NCBI GenBank assembly: GCA_002816875.1
Contig: MUCP01000049.1
Span: 1-64,000, forward strand
Direction of reading: 5' to 3'
DNA: 64,000 nucleotides
DNA from: SAR202 cluster bacterium Io17-Chloro-G2
GTDB taxonomy: Bacteria > Chloroflexota > Dehalococcoidia > Lucifugimonadales > UBA3495
The notes beneath the pieces were generated by a model. That model did no database searches. It worked only from the letters and a program-made list of their open reading frames with translations, and was not told the DNA's origin. The translations under genes were made by a program, and so were the position numbers. The first letter of the stretch is position 1. Every line of letters begins with the position of its first letter. Positions 55,884 through 64,000 of the stretch are shown piece by piece.

Positions 55884-56249
55884 ATGAGAGAATTGCAAAG
55901 ATCAAAAACACCTGGTCATATTGTTGGAATTGCCCGTCGCTTGCGCCGAAAGGCCACCTCTGCTGAGGAAACGCTGTGGGGTCAGTTGCGAAAACGCCGG
56001 CTGGGTGGCGCAAAGTTTCGCCGCCAACATCCTATTGGAAGATATATCGCCGACTCTTATTGTGAAGAGGCCCATCTAGTGATTGAACTGGACGGAGATG
56101 TCCATTCAAATGTGGACCGGAAAGAGTACGACAACGTCCGGCAATCAATCATCGAGGCCAATGGAATCACCTTGCTCCGGATTAGGAACCAGGACATAGA
56201 GCGGGACTTGGAAGGGGTTATTCAAAAGGTTGCCGGAGTATTAGCTTGA
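55884..56249 (+). CDS. DUF559 protein, Vsr/restriction-endonuclease-like fold
   Basis: A 121-residue protein of the DUF559 family, related to very-short-patch-repair endonucleases. Seen are RRLRRKATSAEETLWGQLR, FRRQHPIGRYIADSYC, the acidic core LVIELDGDVH and NGITLLRIRNQDI. The Glu/Asp in IELDGD correspond to nuclease active-site residues. The biological role is not established. The gene is packed between inverted C/G-rich repeats at 55839-55875 and 56266-56320, forming a unit of about 480 bp inserted between a dihydropyrimidinase and an aminotransferase. Such repeats beside DUF559 genes suggest a passenger of a repeat element. Confidence 0.88.
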   Translation: MRELQRSKTPGHIVGIARRLRRKATSAEETLWGQLRKRRLGGAKFRRQHPIGRYIADSYCEEAHLVIELDGDVHSNVDRKEYDNVRQSIIEANGITLLRIRNQDIERDLEGVIQKVAGVLA

Positions 56250-56265
56250 GAACGTAAATTCCCGT

Positions 56266-56320
56266 CCCCTCTACCTCAGGGAGAGGGGTGGCCCCGATTT
56301 CATCGGGGCCGGGGTGAGGG
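56266..56320. repeat. Right inverted repeat flanking the DUF559 gene
   Basis: CCCCTCTACCTCAGGGAGAG, then a perfect stem GGCCCCGAT-TTC-ATCGGGGCC (56290-56310), then GGGGTGAGGG. The end mirrors the left repeat at 55839-55875. Confidence 0.8.
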
Positions 56321-56424
56321 CGACCCCTCGAAAGAGCATACCCATGACCACGGAATCCAGCCAAGGATCTGGAAACCACGGCGGAGAATTCCGGCCTGAT
56401 TCAACCTAGAGATCTAAAAGCCGG

Positions 56425-57624
56425 TTACCCTCGCAGGAGGCCGTTGCGGTCCAGGATCCGGGCCCATTCGGCCACGCCTTCGTAGACGGTTTCCGCTGGG
56501 GGATGGCCGAAGCACAGCCGGGCTAGATTGGCGCCGCGGCCTTCTGGCGAGAACATGGTGCCGTTGTAAAACCCCACCCCTTCCCTGAACGACTGCTCCT
56601 GGAATGCCGCCAGATCGGTGCCCTCGGGCATCTCCACCCAAACGTAAAGGCCGCCCTGGGGAACCAGCCAGGTGGCGGCGCTGCCGAAGTTTTCGCCCAG
56701 GGATGCGATCATGGCGTCCCGCTTGACCACCAGCGCCCGATTCTCTTCTTCGATGTGCTGGTACATGTTGTCTTTCAGGTATTCCTCGATGGCCAGGGCC
56801 GCGAACTGGTTGACCCCTCCACCCGCTTTGAAGCTCATGGCCCGCTGGATCACTTCCGGCGGCGCGACCATGTAGCCCATGCGCATCCCCGGGGCCAATA
56901 TCTTGGAAAACGAGCCGACATAGATCACCGAGCCGGTGTCGTCCAGGGAGTGGAACGAGGTTACGTCCTCGCCTTCGAAGCGCAGGTCCACGTAGCAGTC
57001 GTCCTCGAAAACGGGAATGCCGTGCCGGCGGGTGATCTCCAGGACTTGTTTACGCCTTTCCAGGGTCATGGTCCAACCCAGTGGGTTCTGGAAGCACGGT
57101 ATAGTGTATAGGTATTTGACCTTTTTCCCCAGCCCCGCTTGCCGTTCCAGGGTCGCTTCCAACTCTTGCGGAATGATGCCCTCATAATCGCACTTGACCC
57201 CCACCACGTCGGTGCCGAACCGGCGCATCTGCCGCATGGTTCCCAGGTAGAAGAACTCCTCGGTCAGCACCACGTCGCCGGGATCCGTCAGGGCTTGGAT
57301 CAGCATGCCGATGGCTTCACCCGACCCCGACGTGAGAACCACGTCGTCTTCGCCAACCGTCATGTTGCGGTCCCGGCCCAACTTTTCCGCCACCAACCGC
57401 CGCAACGAGGGCAACCCGGCCGAGTTGGGATAATAGGCCAGGTCCTTGCCATCACGGTCCAGCGCATTTTTAAGGGACGATGCCAGCCCGTCCAGGGGCA
57501 GGGTTTCCGGGTCGGGGTAGGCCACGGCGAAATCGTACTTGGGCCTGAGAGCCGCGCCGGGCGCGACGACGGTTGAATTTTTTGAGAATAGACCTTCGTA
57601 GCTGAACCGCTCTGAATCCGCCAT
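56425..57624 (-). CDS. PLP-dependent aminotransferase (class I/II, 2-aminoadipate type)
   Basis: A 399-residue fold-type I aminotransferase like LysN and the catalytic half of MocR proteins, but with no helix-turn-helix domain. Seen are AYYPNSAGLPSLRRLVAE, LTSGSGEAIGMLIQALTDPG, YLYTIPCFQNPLG (the NP motif), PVFEDDCYVDLRF, the PLP lysine in GSFSKILAPGMRMGYM and the substrate-carboxylate Arg in ANLARLCFG. The start at 57624 (MADSERFSY) has AGGGG five bases upstream; an in-frame start at 57690 adds an unrelated basic leader. The amino donor and acceptor are unknown. It is convergent with the DUF559 unit. Confidence 0.93.
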   Translation of the reverse strand: MADSERFSYEGLFSKNSTVVAPGAALRPKYDFAVAYPDPETLPLDGLASSLKNALDRDGKDLAYYPNSAGLPSLRRLVAEKLGRDRNMTVGEDDVVLTSGSGEAIGMLIQALTDPGDVVLTEEFFYLGTMRQMRRFGTDVVGVKCDYEGIIPQELEATLERQAGLGKKVKYLYTIPCFQNPLGWTMTLERRKQVLEITRRHGIPVFEDDCYVDLRFEGEDVTSFHSLDDTGSVIYVGSFSKILAPGMRMGYMVAPPEVIQRAMSFKAGGGVNQFAALAIEEYLKDNMYQHIEEENRALVVKRDAMIASLGENFGSAATWLVPQGGLYVWVEMPEGTDLAAFQEQSFREGVGFYNGTMFSPEGRGANLARLCFGHPPAETVYEGVAEWARILDRNGLLRG

Positions 57625-57781
57625 GTTTACCCCTGCCGATTTTTGGATTGACCTGGGCCGGGATGTGTCACCCGTGCTAGGCCGTTTCAATGAAAGCTAG
57701 TATACATGCTTGGGCTATGGGTGGGGCCCATGTCCAGGAAGACAGGCACGGAGTTTCGTTTGATTGACTAGCCTTTGGTTT

Positions 57782-57963
57782 CCCGTTCGTCCTGAGCTTG
57801 TCGAAGGATAGGTTGGAGTTTTAAGCCGCGGGATCAGTCCGAGGCATTCCCCACAATCCAACTTGGGAGTCGTTATGCCGGTCTTTAATGAGGCGTTGCC
57901 TCGATTTTCTAGGATTGATTCAAGGGCCACAGTCTGTGGTTCGACAAGCTCACCATGAGCGGT
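57782..57963. repeat. Inverted pair of dispersed TTCGACAAGCTCA-type repeats
   Basis: CCCGTTCGTCCTGAGCTTGT then CGAAGGA (57782-57810) and GGTTCGACAAGCTCACCATG then AGCGG (57937-57963) face each other about 130 bp apart. They lie in the 430-bp gap 57625-58055, where I see no gene. Confidence 0.75.
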
Positions 57964-58055
57964 ATTTGATGACAATCCTTGGATCGTTGAAAGAACGCTG
58001 GGGCTACAGGAATTTGATGAGGGGCTGGCCCGAATAATCTCGGGCAGAGTGTCGG

Positions 58056-58379
58056 CTAATAAAGGCCGTCGTCGGAGAAAAAGGGCTGGTCTGGCTCGGA
58101 CTCTTGGCGCCCAAGGATGCGGCCGGTATTGAGCAGGCACGCCCGGAGCCAGAGGACGATGATGGCCCGGTCGACGCGGTCCTGGGGGGGATGGATACTG
58201 CGGCCGAATTTCAAGGCCAGCCATCCGTGATAGCCGGCGGAGAAATAGTCTTCCAAAAATTTAGTCGGCTCGGCATCGGCCGCCGATGCTTCAAGGATCT
58301 CCACCGGGGCCTCCGAACACATCATGCCCGGATTTTCGGCAGCAAACTTTAGGAAGTGTTCCTCCATGGCCGGGTCCAT
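58056..58379 (-). CDS. Hypothetical protein, 107 residues
   Basis: I do not recognise this protein. It is soluble, with helical segments (MEEHFLKFAAENPG, VDRAIIVLWLRACLLNTG) and an acidic N-terminal half (VEILEASAADAEPTKFLEDY). Codon use and a clean frame support it as real, but the ribosome-binding site (GAGTGA) is weak. It lies about 170 bp downstream of the NHL-repeat gene on the same strand and may share its transcript. No function is suggested. Confidence 0.6.
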   Translation of the reverse strand: MDPAMEEHFLKFAAENPGMMCSEAPVEILEASAADAEPTKFLEDYFSAGYHGWLALKFGRSIHPPQDRVDRAIIVLWLRACLLNTGRILGRQESEPDQPFFSDDGLY

Positions 58380-58549
58380 AGTATCACTCGCGTTTCACAG
58401 GGAAGTTAGGGGACTTCAGTGACTTGATATCAGCGGCGTGTTTGGGTGTGGCGACTGTCACCGCGTGCGGTCCATGCTTGGGGCAGGCGGAAAGCGGCCC
58501 GGACGCCCCTTATACCAAAGGTATGGCTTTGGGGCGTCCGAAAGTTTGC

Positions 58550-59614
58550 TCACAGATTCAGTTGCGGTACCAGGTAACCGCCGCTCTTGTTGTATATCTG
58601 CAGGCGGCTGCGCTGGGTGTCCATCACCACCAGCCGGTTGTTGGCGGTGTCGAAGGAAACGCCGGCGGGCTGGGCGAAATTCCACTCGGGCTCGGTGGAT
58701 TTGACCTCCCGGCGGCGCTTTATATAGTCGGCATTGGCGTCCACCGTCATCTGGGCCCACTTGGCAAGCTGCTGGGCATCTCCCGCCAAGCTGGTCAGGA
58801 ATTTGCCGGACTTGTCAAAGATATGGACCTTGCCCTGCTCCCAATCGTTCTCGCTCCAGTCGCAGATATAAACATCGCCCTCGGCGTCCACCGCCACGCC
58901 GACGGGGTAGTTGATCTGCCCGCGGCGCTTGCCATGGCTGGCAAACTGGGCCACGAACTTCCCGTCGGAGGTGAATTTTTGGACCCGGTGGTTCTTAAAG
59001 TCCGCCACGTAGACGAAACCTTCGCCGTCGACTGTGATACCCCAGGGGGAATCCAGTTGGTCGGGGCCGTCGCCCAGGGAGCCCCAGGAGTTCAAGAGAT
59101 CGCCGTCCTTGGTGAACTTACGGACTTTATGGCTTCGTCCGTCGGTGATATACAGGTTCTCATCGGCGTCCATGGCGATCCCTGCGATGCCGTTCACTTC
59201 GCCCTCGTCCCCTGGGATGGCGGACCAGTGGCGCAGGTAATCCCCTTCCTGATCGAAGACCGTCACCCGGTTCAGCCATCCGTCAGTGACGTAGACGTTG
59301 CCCTGGCTGTCGGCAACGATGCCCACGCCCCAAATCAACTGGCCGTCGGCGTCGCCGTACTTGCTGAACTCCCCGACGAATTCCTCTTCGCCGGCCTGGC
59401 TTCCCAGGGTGACTTTGCATATTCGACCGCCCACGCCGGTGCGGTTCCAGGCGACGTTGCTGATGCTTTCACTTCCCCGGTTGACGACGTATAAGATGTC
59501 GTCCTTGCCCAGAGCTGCCGCCACCGGATTAGAGAACCCCATACCGGTCTGAGCGCCGCGGCCAACGCTGTGGCTGTAGTCGTAGGTTCGGCCTGCCACC
59601 GTTTCGGTTAGCAT
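58550..59614 (-). CDS. NHL-repeat beta-propeller protein
   Basis: A 354-residue protein of about six NHL-type blades. The repeated signature GVGIVADSQGNVYVTDG, GIAMDADENLYITDG, GITVDGEGFVYVADF and GVAVDAEGDVYICDW shows the blade strands; each is followed by a turn such as NRVTVFD, HKVRKFT or HRVQKFT. No signal peptide is seen, so it appears cytoplasmic or exported by other means. NHL propellers bind proteins or small ligands, or act as lactonase-like enzymes. GGAGG lies eight bases before the ATG. It is downstream of the DUF1501-DUF1800 genes on the same strand, 126 bp away. Confidence 0.9.
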   Translation of the reverse strand: MLTETVAGRTYDYSHSVGRGAQTGMGFSNPVAAALGKDDILYVVNRGSESISNVAWNRTGVGGRICKVTLGSQAGEEEFVGEFSKYGDADGQLIWGVGIVADSQGNVYVTDGWLNRVTVFDQEGDYLRHWSAIPGDEGEVNGIAGIAMDADENLYITDGRSHKVRKFTKDGDLLNSWGSLGDGPDQLDSPWGITVDGEGFVYVADFKNHRVQKFTSDGKFVAQFASHGKRRGQINYPVGVAVDAEGDVYICDWSENDWEQGKVHIFDKSGKFLTSLAGDAQQLAKWAQMTVDANADYIKRRREVKSTEPEWNFAQPAGVSFDTANNRLVVMDTQRSRLQIYNKSGGYLVPQLNL

Positions 59615-59740
59615 TGTTCAATCCTCCGAAGGTTCACTCCGGCCGGCCCAGACGCTTTGTCGCCCGGAATTTTCCAGACTATAGGCCGGCGGGTATTCTT
59701 GATTCATATCTTGCCCTAACGGCAAGAGCGGGTTGAGTAT

Positions 59741-60871
59741 TTATTCGACGAAGGCCAACTTCTCGAAGGCGCCGCCCACCAAGGGTTTGGCGTCTAGCTT
59801 CATGTAGTCTTCAAGGATGGTGGAGTACAGGCCGCGGAAGTCGTAATTGGGAACAACGTCGCCTTGCTCCAGGTCCTCGGTCTTGAGGGAGGGCATTTCG
59901 CTGTACTGGCCTCCCTTGATGCGGTCGCCCACCATGAATGCCGCGCCGCCGGCGCCGTGGTCGGTGCCGGAGCCGTTGTCGTGGGTGCGCCGTCCAAACT
60001 CGGTGAACATGAGCATGATGACGTTATCGGCGGCATCGTGTTCCTTGAGATCGTCAAAGAAACATTCCACCGCCTGGGAAACGTCGTGCCACAGTTTGTC
60101 GTGCATGCCCACCTGGTTGGAATGGCTGTCGAAGCTGCCGTGGTCGCAGTAGAGGATCCGGGTGCCGAAGTCGGCCATGTGAATCTGGGCGATGCCCTTC
60201 AACTTCTTGGCGATTGTGGTGTCGGGGTACTCGACGGTGGAAGAGTACATCTTGGGCGCTTCTTTTAGGATGTCGGCCCCTTCCAGAGTGTCGAGGCCCG
60301 TCTGGCCCAGATAGTCCATCACCGCGCTAGAGCCCATCACCGGCGAGTACAGGCGGGAGAACCGGTCCAGGATCTTGCTCCGCTGCTGGGTTTCGGTGAT
60401 GCCAGGCAACAGACCGTAGTTGTCCAGGTCGTCGACGCAGGCCACCGGGACACCCGGCAATGCCAGGGACCGGAACAAGGCCGGACCGAAGCTTACGGTC
60501 GTCAACACGTTTTCTTTGTTAGGGTCGATATCCCGGGTTGCCCGTCCCAGCCAGCCTTCGGTTCCCAGGATGTCGGGCTCACAGGTGTGCCAGATGTCCA
60601 TGGACCGGAAGTGGGACCTGGGCGAATTGGGGTATCCAACTCCATGGATGATCGCTACTTGACCCTGGTCGTAGAGGGTCTTCATGGGACCCATCTCAGG
60701 ATGGAATGCCACGTTGTCGTCCAGGGCGAGTTCCTGTCCCTCGGGCACGCCCACGGCCGGGCGGTTGTCCCGGTACAGGGGGTTGCTGTAGGGGATCACC
60801 GTGTTCAGGTAGTCGTTGCCTCCGGTCATCTGAAGGACAACCAGCACCGGGTCTTTGTGAGAACTGGTCAT
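59741..60871 (-). CDS. DUF1501 domain protein
   Basis: A 376-residue DUF1501 protein of the alkaline-phosphatase/sulfatase-like fold. Seen are VLVVLQMTGGNDYLNTVIPY (usually LxGGxDGLN), HGVGYPNSPRSHF, YCDHGSFDSHSNQ, VIMLMFTEFGRRTHDNG and GTDHGAGG. Most relatives carry a Tat signal peptide; here the protein starts directly at the domain. AAGGAG lies seven bases before the ATG. The DUF1800 gene lies immediately upstream, 87 bp away; the two families occur together very widely, but their joint function is unknown. Confidence 0.92.
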   Translation of the reverse strand: MTSSHKDPVLVVLQMTGGNDYLNTVIPYSNPLYRDNRPAVGVPEGQELALDDNVAFHPEMGPMKTLYDQGQVAIIHGVGYPNSPRSHFRSMDIWHTCEPDILGTEGWLGRATRDIDPNKENVLTTVSFGPALFRSLALPGVPVACVDDLDNYGLLPGITETQQRSKILDRFSRLYSPVMGSSAVMDYLGQTGLDTLEGADILKEAPKMYSSTVEYPDTTIAKKLKGIAQIHMADFGTRILYCDHGSFDSHSNQVGMHDKLWHDVSQAVECFFDDLKEHDAADNVIMLMFTEFGRRTHDNGSGTDHGAGGAAFMVGDRIKGGQYSEMPSLKTEDLEQGDVVPNYDFRGLYSTILEDYMKLDAKPLVGGAFEKLAFVE

Positions 60872-60900
60872 GTTTATGCTCCTTGTCTGGAAGGTTGGCG

Positions 60901-60940
60901 GGGCAGGGGCGCCCCGAGTCCATCAGGGCCGTGCCCCTAC
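60901..60940. repeat. Imperfect palindromic repeat between DUF1501 and DUF1800 genes
   Basis: GGGCAGGGGCGCCCC near the left and GGGCCGTGCCCCTAC at the right can form a stem (AGGGGC with GCCCCT). It resembles the GTAGGGGC repeats at 4787 and 11816. Confidence 0.45.
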
Positions 60941-60958
60941 GATGCATGGCAAAATGGG

Positions 60959-62362
60959 CTAAGCGTACTGGTATTCCCGCAGGGAGACGATGAGTTGCAG
61001 CAACTCGCTGACCCGCTCGCTTGAAGAGTGGATGTCATCTTCAGAATCCCAACGGACCTCGCCCTTCTCTCCGGCAAAGTCTACCAATTCCTGATGACTC
61101 TCCGGGGCGATCTCCAGTGGTCCCATCAGGTCCAAACAACCGTCTACCAACTGCTCGGCTGACTGGCTGCCCTGGGCCTTCAGGCGCGAGATCATATTTT
61201 GGATGCCGGGCCGGGTTGTGTCGCCCACCAGGTCGGCGGTGAAGTTCACGCGGCGCATGAGAGAGCCGCTGTTGATCCACTCGGCGCCGGTGTGCCAACC
61301 CTCCACGCTCGGGGGATTGAGTAAATCCTGGCCCATGTAGCAAGGCTGCCGGGAGAGGTCGCCGATGCCCGGAGCGGGGAACTCGGCGCCCCCCACCAAC
61401 TTCAAAGTACCAACCACCACTTCCGCCGGGCTCTTGAGCCGGGCAAACCGGGCTTCTTTGAAGAAGTCGGATTTGAACAAAACCCGCAACATGGAGCGGA
61501 TGTCGTAATTAGACTCAATATATGTGTCGGCCAACAGGTCGATTGCTGCTTCGTCCTTGGGAGGAGTGACCGCCCACGCGGGTACCTGAGCTTCGTCGGC
61601 CACGAAGAAGTTGTAAAGGTGCCGGGCGATGAACTGGGCGGTCGCCGGCTGTTGGCAGATGATGTCTATGATGTCTTCGCCGTTGAAGTTGCCCGTCTCA
61701 CCGAGGAAGGTCTTTTCGTCGTCGTCGTGGTCTTCTTCCCGGTATTTGAAGAACCAGTCAAAACGGCCTATCGGCCCTCGGGGCAACTTGGGTTCTATTG
61801 TCCAGCCGGTGAAGGCCCGGGAGCATTCCCGGACATCAACCTCGGTATAGCTGCCGACGCCCATGCTGAACAGCTCCAGCAGTTCCCGGCCCCAGTTCTC
61901 GTTTACCGCGTCGGCGGTGTTCTCATAGTTGTCCAGCCAGTAGATCATGGCCGGGTCTTTGGCCATCTCTAGCAACAGGTCCCGGTAGTTTCCCATCCCC
62001 TGTTTGCGGAACTTGACGATCATGTCCATGACATCGTCGTAGTGGTCCACCTTGGAGACGCCAGTCGCGAACACCTGGTGCCAGAACAGGGCCATCTTCT
62101 CTTCCAGAGGCCGCTTGGTGTTAAGGATGTCTCGCAGCCATTCGGCCGCGCCCATGCCCGGCAGTGTTCCCGGCCGCCAGGTCCAAGGGTGGTAGCGCAT
62201 CATCTCTATCCGGTCCAGCGGCTCTTGGGCATCGGAATCCAGCAGGGCCTCCACCGTGGCGTCGTAGCCGTTGGCGGCCAATCCCTCCAGTTCATCCCGG
62301 GTGGCGCCAAAACCGGCACGGCGCATCAAGTGGGCCATCAAGGCTATATCATTGTTAGCCAT
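60959..62362 (-). CDS. DUF1800 domain protein
   Basis: A 467-residue DUF1800 protein, mostly helical. Seen are ALMAHLMRRAGFGATRDELE at the start, EKMALFWHQVFATG, WLDNYENTADAVNENWGREL (the NxNxxRELLE block), ELFSMGVGSYTEVDVRECSR, AFTGWTI and CYMGQDLLNPPSVEGWHTGA. There is no Tat or Sec signal, unlike many relatives. GAGGTG lies eight bases before the ATG. It is the first gene of a DUF1800-DUF1501-NHL series on the minus strand. Biochemical function is unknown. Confidence 0.92.
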   Translation of the reverse strand: MANNDIALMAHLMRRAGFGATRDELEGLAANGYDATVEALLDSDAQEPLDRIEMMRYHPWTWRPGTLPGMGAAEWLRDILNTKRPLEEKMALFWHQVFATGVSKVDHYDDVMDMIVKFRKQGMGNYRDLLLEMAKDPAMIYWLDNYENTADAVNENWGRELLELFSMGVGSYTEVDVRECSRAFTGWTIEPKLPRGPIGRFDWFFKYREEDHDDDEKTFLGETGNFNGEDIIDIICQQPATAQFIARHLYNFFVADEAQVPAWAVTPPKDEAAIDLLADTYIESNYDIRSMLRVLFKSDFFKEARFARLKSPAEVVVGTLKLVGGAEFPAPGIGDLSRQPCYMGQDLLNPPSVEGWHTGAEWINSGSLMRRVNFTADLVGDTTRPGIQNMISRLKAQGSQSAEQLVDGCLDLMGPLEIAPESHQELVDFAGEKGEVRWDSEDDIHSSSERVSELLQLIVSLREYQYA

Positions 62363-62652
62363 TTGAGTTACACCTCACAAAATTCATAATCATTGGCATG
62401 ACTGATTTCTTTGCGAATTTTATCCGGTTAGGTTGATATGCGTCAAGGATTGGTTCTTCAGCTTGGGCGGGCAACTGGGGTCATGGAGTGCTATGCCTGG
62501 AAAACCTGACGCGGGTGATGGAAGGGCGGGGGGAGATTGTGGATAACCTGGTCGGTAACGTGGATAAATGGTCTCGCTTGTTGCAATTGGCCCATTAACG
62601 TATCATCGGCCCAGGCAAAGCGGGCATTTAATTCGGCGTGGGAGAGCAGAAT

Positions 62653-63048
62653 ATGAGCACTACCATCTCTGGCAAAGAGTTCCGTGTGGTTCACGGGACT
62701 GCGGACCCCGGCACCACGACCCAGACCCGCGGCATGATCCGCCAGCCGGGAATCGACTCTAACACGGTGGGAGCATCGAAGATATGGTTGGGAAAAGTGA
62801 CCTGCGTCCCAAATACTCTGGGTCCTCCCCACCACCACGGCGACGCAGAGACTGCTGCCTATGTGGTAAGCGGCTCTATACGGGTCTACTTTGGCGAAGA
62901 TTTTAAGGAGTACATTGATGCCGGACCCGGAGATTTTATATACGTACCCGCCAACACTCCTCATATAGAAGGCAACGTCACCAATGAGCCGGCGGAAGCC
63001 ATTCTTTCCCGAGGCCCCGACAATATCGTGATCAACCTGGGCGAATAG
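62653..63048 (+). CDS. Cupin-domain protein
   Basis: A 131-residue single cupin. Motif 1 carries the metal ligands in GPPHHHGDAETAAYVVSG (three His and Glu), motif 2 is GPGDFIYVPANTPHIEGN with the last His. This is a metal-binding beta-barrel that may act as an isomerase, dioxygenase or sensor; the reaction cannot be told. The start at 62653 (MSTTISGKEF) has GGGAGAG six bases upstream. It is divergent from the DUF1800 gene, with about 290 bp between them that shows no further gene. Confidence 0.9.
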   Translation: MSTTISGKEFRVVHGTADPGTTTQTRGMIRQPGIDSNTVGASKIWLGKVTCVPNTLGPPHHHGDAETAAYVVSGSIRVYFGEDFKEYIDAGPGDFIYVPANTPHIEGNVTNEPAEAILSRGPDNIVINLGE

Positions 63049-63155
63049 TTCAGTTGGCAGATTGATTAGGGTCTCATGTTTACCCCAAGTGTTCACCCAA
63101 TTCGCGTTCGTGGTGACCCCGATGCGATCGGGGCGAACCATCGGCTTGCGGCGGA

Positions 63156-63182
63156 CCCTTCGACGGGCTCAGGGCGAACGGA
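63156..63182. repeat. Dispersed TTCGAC-GGCTCA-type repeat
   Basis: CCTTCGACGGGCTCAGGGCG followed by AACGG, a copy of the family at 40381, 57782 and 57937. It lies in the 330-bp gap between the cupin and CoA-transferase genes. Confidence 0.7.
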
Positions 63183-63236
63183 AAACACCTAACATGCCCG
63201 TAAAAACCGGAAACCCTGCGGGCGGCTGTTCGTTCC

Positions 63237-63264
63237 TTGACAGCCCTCTCCAATAATCTATACT
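63237..63264 (+). promoter_or_regulatory. Promoter of the CaiB/BaiF gene
   Basis: TTGACA (63237-63242), 16-bp spacer, TATACT (63259-63264), close to consensus. The transcript would have a 5' leader of about 108 bases before the GTG at 63379. Confidence 0.75.
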
Positions 63265-63378
63265 TGCCGCCAGATAGAAGGCGCCTCTTTCCGGGATTTT
63301 CGGGCCGGTTGACATCGAGCCTGAAAGGTCATGGAGGGGCGCCGGATTTTTGGCCCCGTAATCGGGTAAGAGGTATCG

Positions 63379-64000
63379 GTGCAACCGGAAGTATTGTCTG
63401 GTTCGTTGGACGGTGTCAGGGTAGTGGAATGGGGCAGCTTCATCTCCGCCCCTTTCTGCGGCAAAGTGCTTGCTGAGCTAGGAGCTGACGTCATAAAGAT
63501 CGAGCCGCCGGTGTACGGCGATGAAAGCCGCCGCCACGGACCCTTTCCCCAGCACGTGCCTGACGGAGAGCGCAGCGGGCTTTTTTTATTCACCAACCTG
63601 AACAAGCGAGGCATCACCTTGGACCCTGGATCGGCCACGGGACGGGAGTTGCTGGAAAGCCTGTTGGATACCGCCGACGTATTTTTGGAGAACCAGCCTG
63701 CCGCACTTACCCAAAGCCACTGCCTTGATTATGAGTCGTTACGATCCCTGTTTCCCAGGTTGATCGTCACGTCCATCACGCCCTACGGCAGGTCCGGCCC
63801 TTACCGGGATTACAAGGGCTACGATCTGACGGCCAACGCCATCGGCGGTATGAGCTTTGGCGCCGGGCACCCCCACCGGGAACCTTTAACGACGCCCTTA
63901 TACCAGGCAAGTTATCTCGCCGGAGTCGGAGCGGCCTTCGCCAGCGTCGCCGCCCTGTTGGGTCGGGATATCAAAGGGCCGGGGGGCCAAGGTCAACTGG
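63379..64000 (+). CDS. CaiB/BaiF-family CoA-transferase, N-terminal part (runs off right edge)
   Basis: The frame is open from GTG 63379 (AAGAGGT four bases upstream) to the window edge, about 207 codons. Family III CoA-transferase features are VRVVEWGSFISAPFCGKVLA, ELGADVIKIEPPVYGDESRR, FTNLNKRGITLD, ADVFLENQPA and SITPYGRSGPYRDYKGYDLT. These enzymes move CoA between organic acids through an aspartyl-CoA intermediate. The catalytic Asp expected near residue 165-170 probably falls in the KGYDLTANAIGG region, which is present. The substrate cannot be inferred from the visible part. Confidence 0.92.
   Translation, partial: MQPEVLSGSLDGVRVVEWGSFISAPFCGKVLAELGADVIKIEPPVYGDESRRHGPFPQHVPDGERSGLFLFTNLNKRGITLDPGSATGRELLESLLDTADVFLENQPAALTQSHCLDYESLRSLFPRLIVTSITPYGRSGPYRDYKGYDLTANAIGGMSFGAGHPHREPLTTPLYQASYLAGVGAAFASVAALLGRDIKGPGGQGQL

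Noticed and set aside
58424..59494. A 356-codon frame opposite the NHL-repeat gene
   Set aside because: Its apparent repeats are the antisense image of the NHL blades.

Overview
The window reads as chromosomal DNA of an uncultured Chloroflexota bacterium, most like the SAR202/Dehalococcoidia lineages. That placement is inference from gene content: luciferase-like flavin monooxygenases, a solitary xanthine-dehydrogenase-type molybdenum subunit, a BKACE enzyme, a CaiB/BaiF CoA-transferase, an amidase, a DUF1800/DUF1501 pair, a DUF3179 lipoprotein and a membrane pyrophosphatase, all in GC-rich DNA with frequent GTG and TTG starts. TGA is a normal stop here (hppA and trpA end in it). I found no rRNA, tRNA, CRISPR array, phage or insertion sequence.

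Layout. 1-704: 5' part of a leucine-rich-repeat gene leaving the left edge, built of near-identical 69-bp units. 0.9-4.7 kb: flavin monooxygenase, alpha/beta hydrolase, DUF3179 lipoprotein. 5-7 kb: K+-dependent-type pyrophosphatase hppA. 7.1-14.5 kb, minus strand: response regulator, phosphoesterase coupled to a second flavin monooxygenase, GT20 synthase, HAD hydrolase, and an amidase with a GatC-like partner. 14.7-18 kb: CPBP protease, then trpA-aroH-aroF. 18.2-19.8 kb: cation/proton antiporter with a C-terminal rhodanese domain interrupted by an in-frame TGA at a position usually occupied by Cys, with a SECIS-like hairpin behind it. 19.9-25 kb: HpcH/HpaI aldolase, acetyltransferase, CMP-kinase-like protein, rhomboid, and a CstB-like persulfide dioxygenase/rhodanese. 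25.4-27.9 kb: hybrid histidine kinase plus a receiver fused to an ArlH/FlaH-like ATPase. 28-34 kb: BKACE enzyme, Mo-hydroxylase, ThiS/MoaD-like protein, SagB-like tandem nitroreductase, HEPN-like gene. 34-36 kb: two tandem Gfo/Idh/MocA oxidoreductases.

36.7-40.3 kb is a copper module (csoR, DUF1330, copA, YHS) behind a CsoR-like operator. 40.4-52.5 kb is the information-processing core on the minus strand: rpoB-rpoC (TAATG overlap) from a consensus promoter, then pyrD behind a perfect 24-bp palindrome, then secA. 53-57.6 kb: MFS transporter, dihydropyrimidinase, a DUF559 gene inside inverted repeats, and a PLP aminotransferase. 58-62.4 kb: NHL beta-propeller, DUF1501 and DUF1800. The right edge has a cupin and the start of a CaiB/BaiF CoA-transferase with its own promoter.

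Intergenic regions carry several families of short palindromic dispersed repeats. The strongest leads are the candidate selenocysteine rhodanese-antiporter, the receiver-ArlH fusion beside a hybrid kinase, the DUF559 gene inside an inverted-repeat unit, and the mosaic LRR array.
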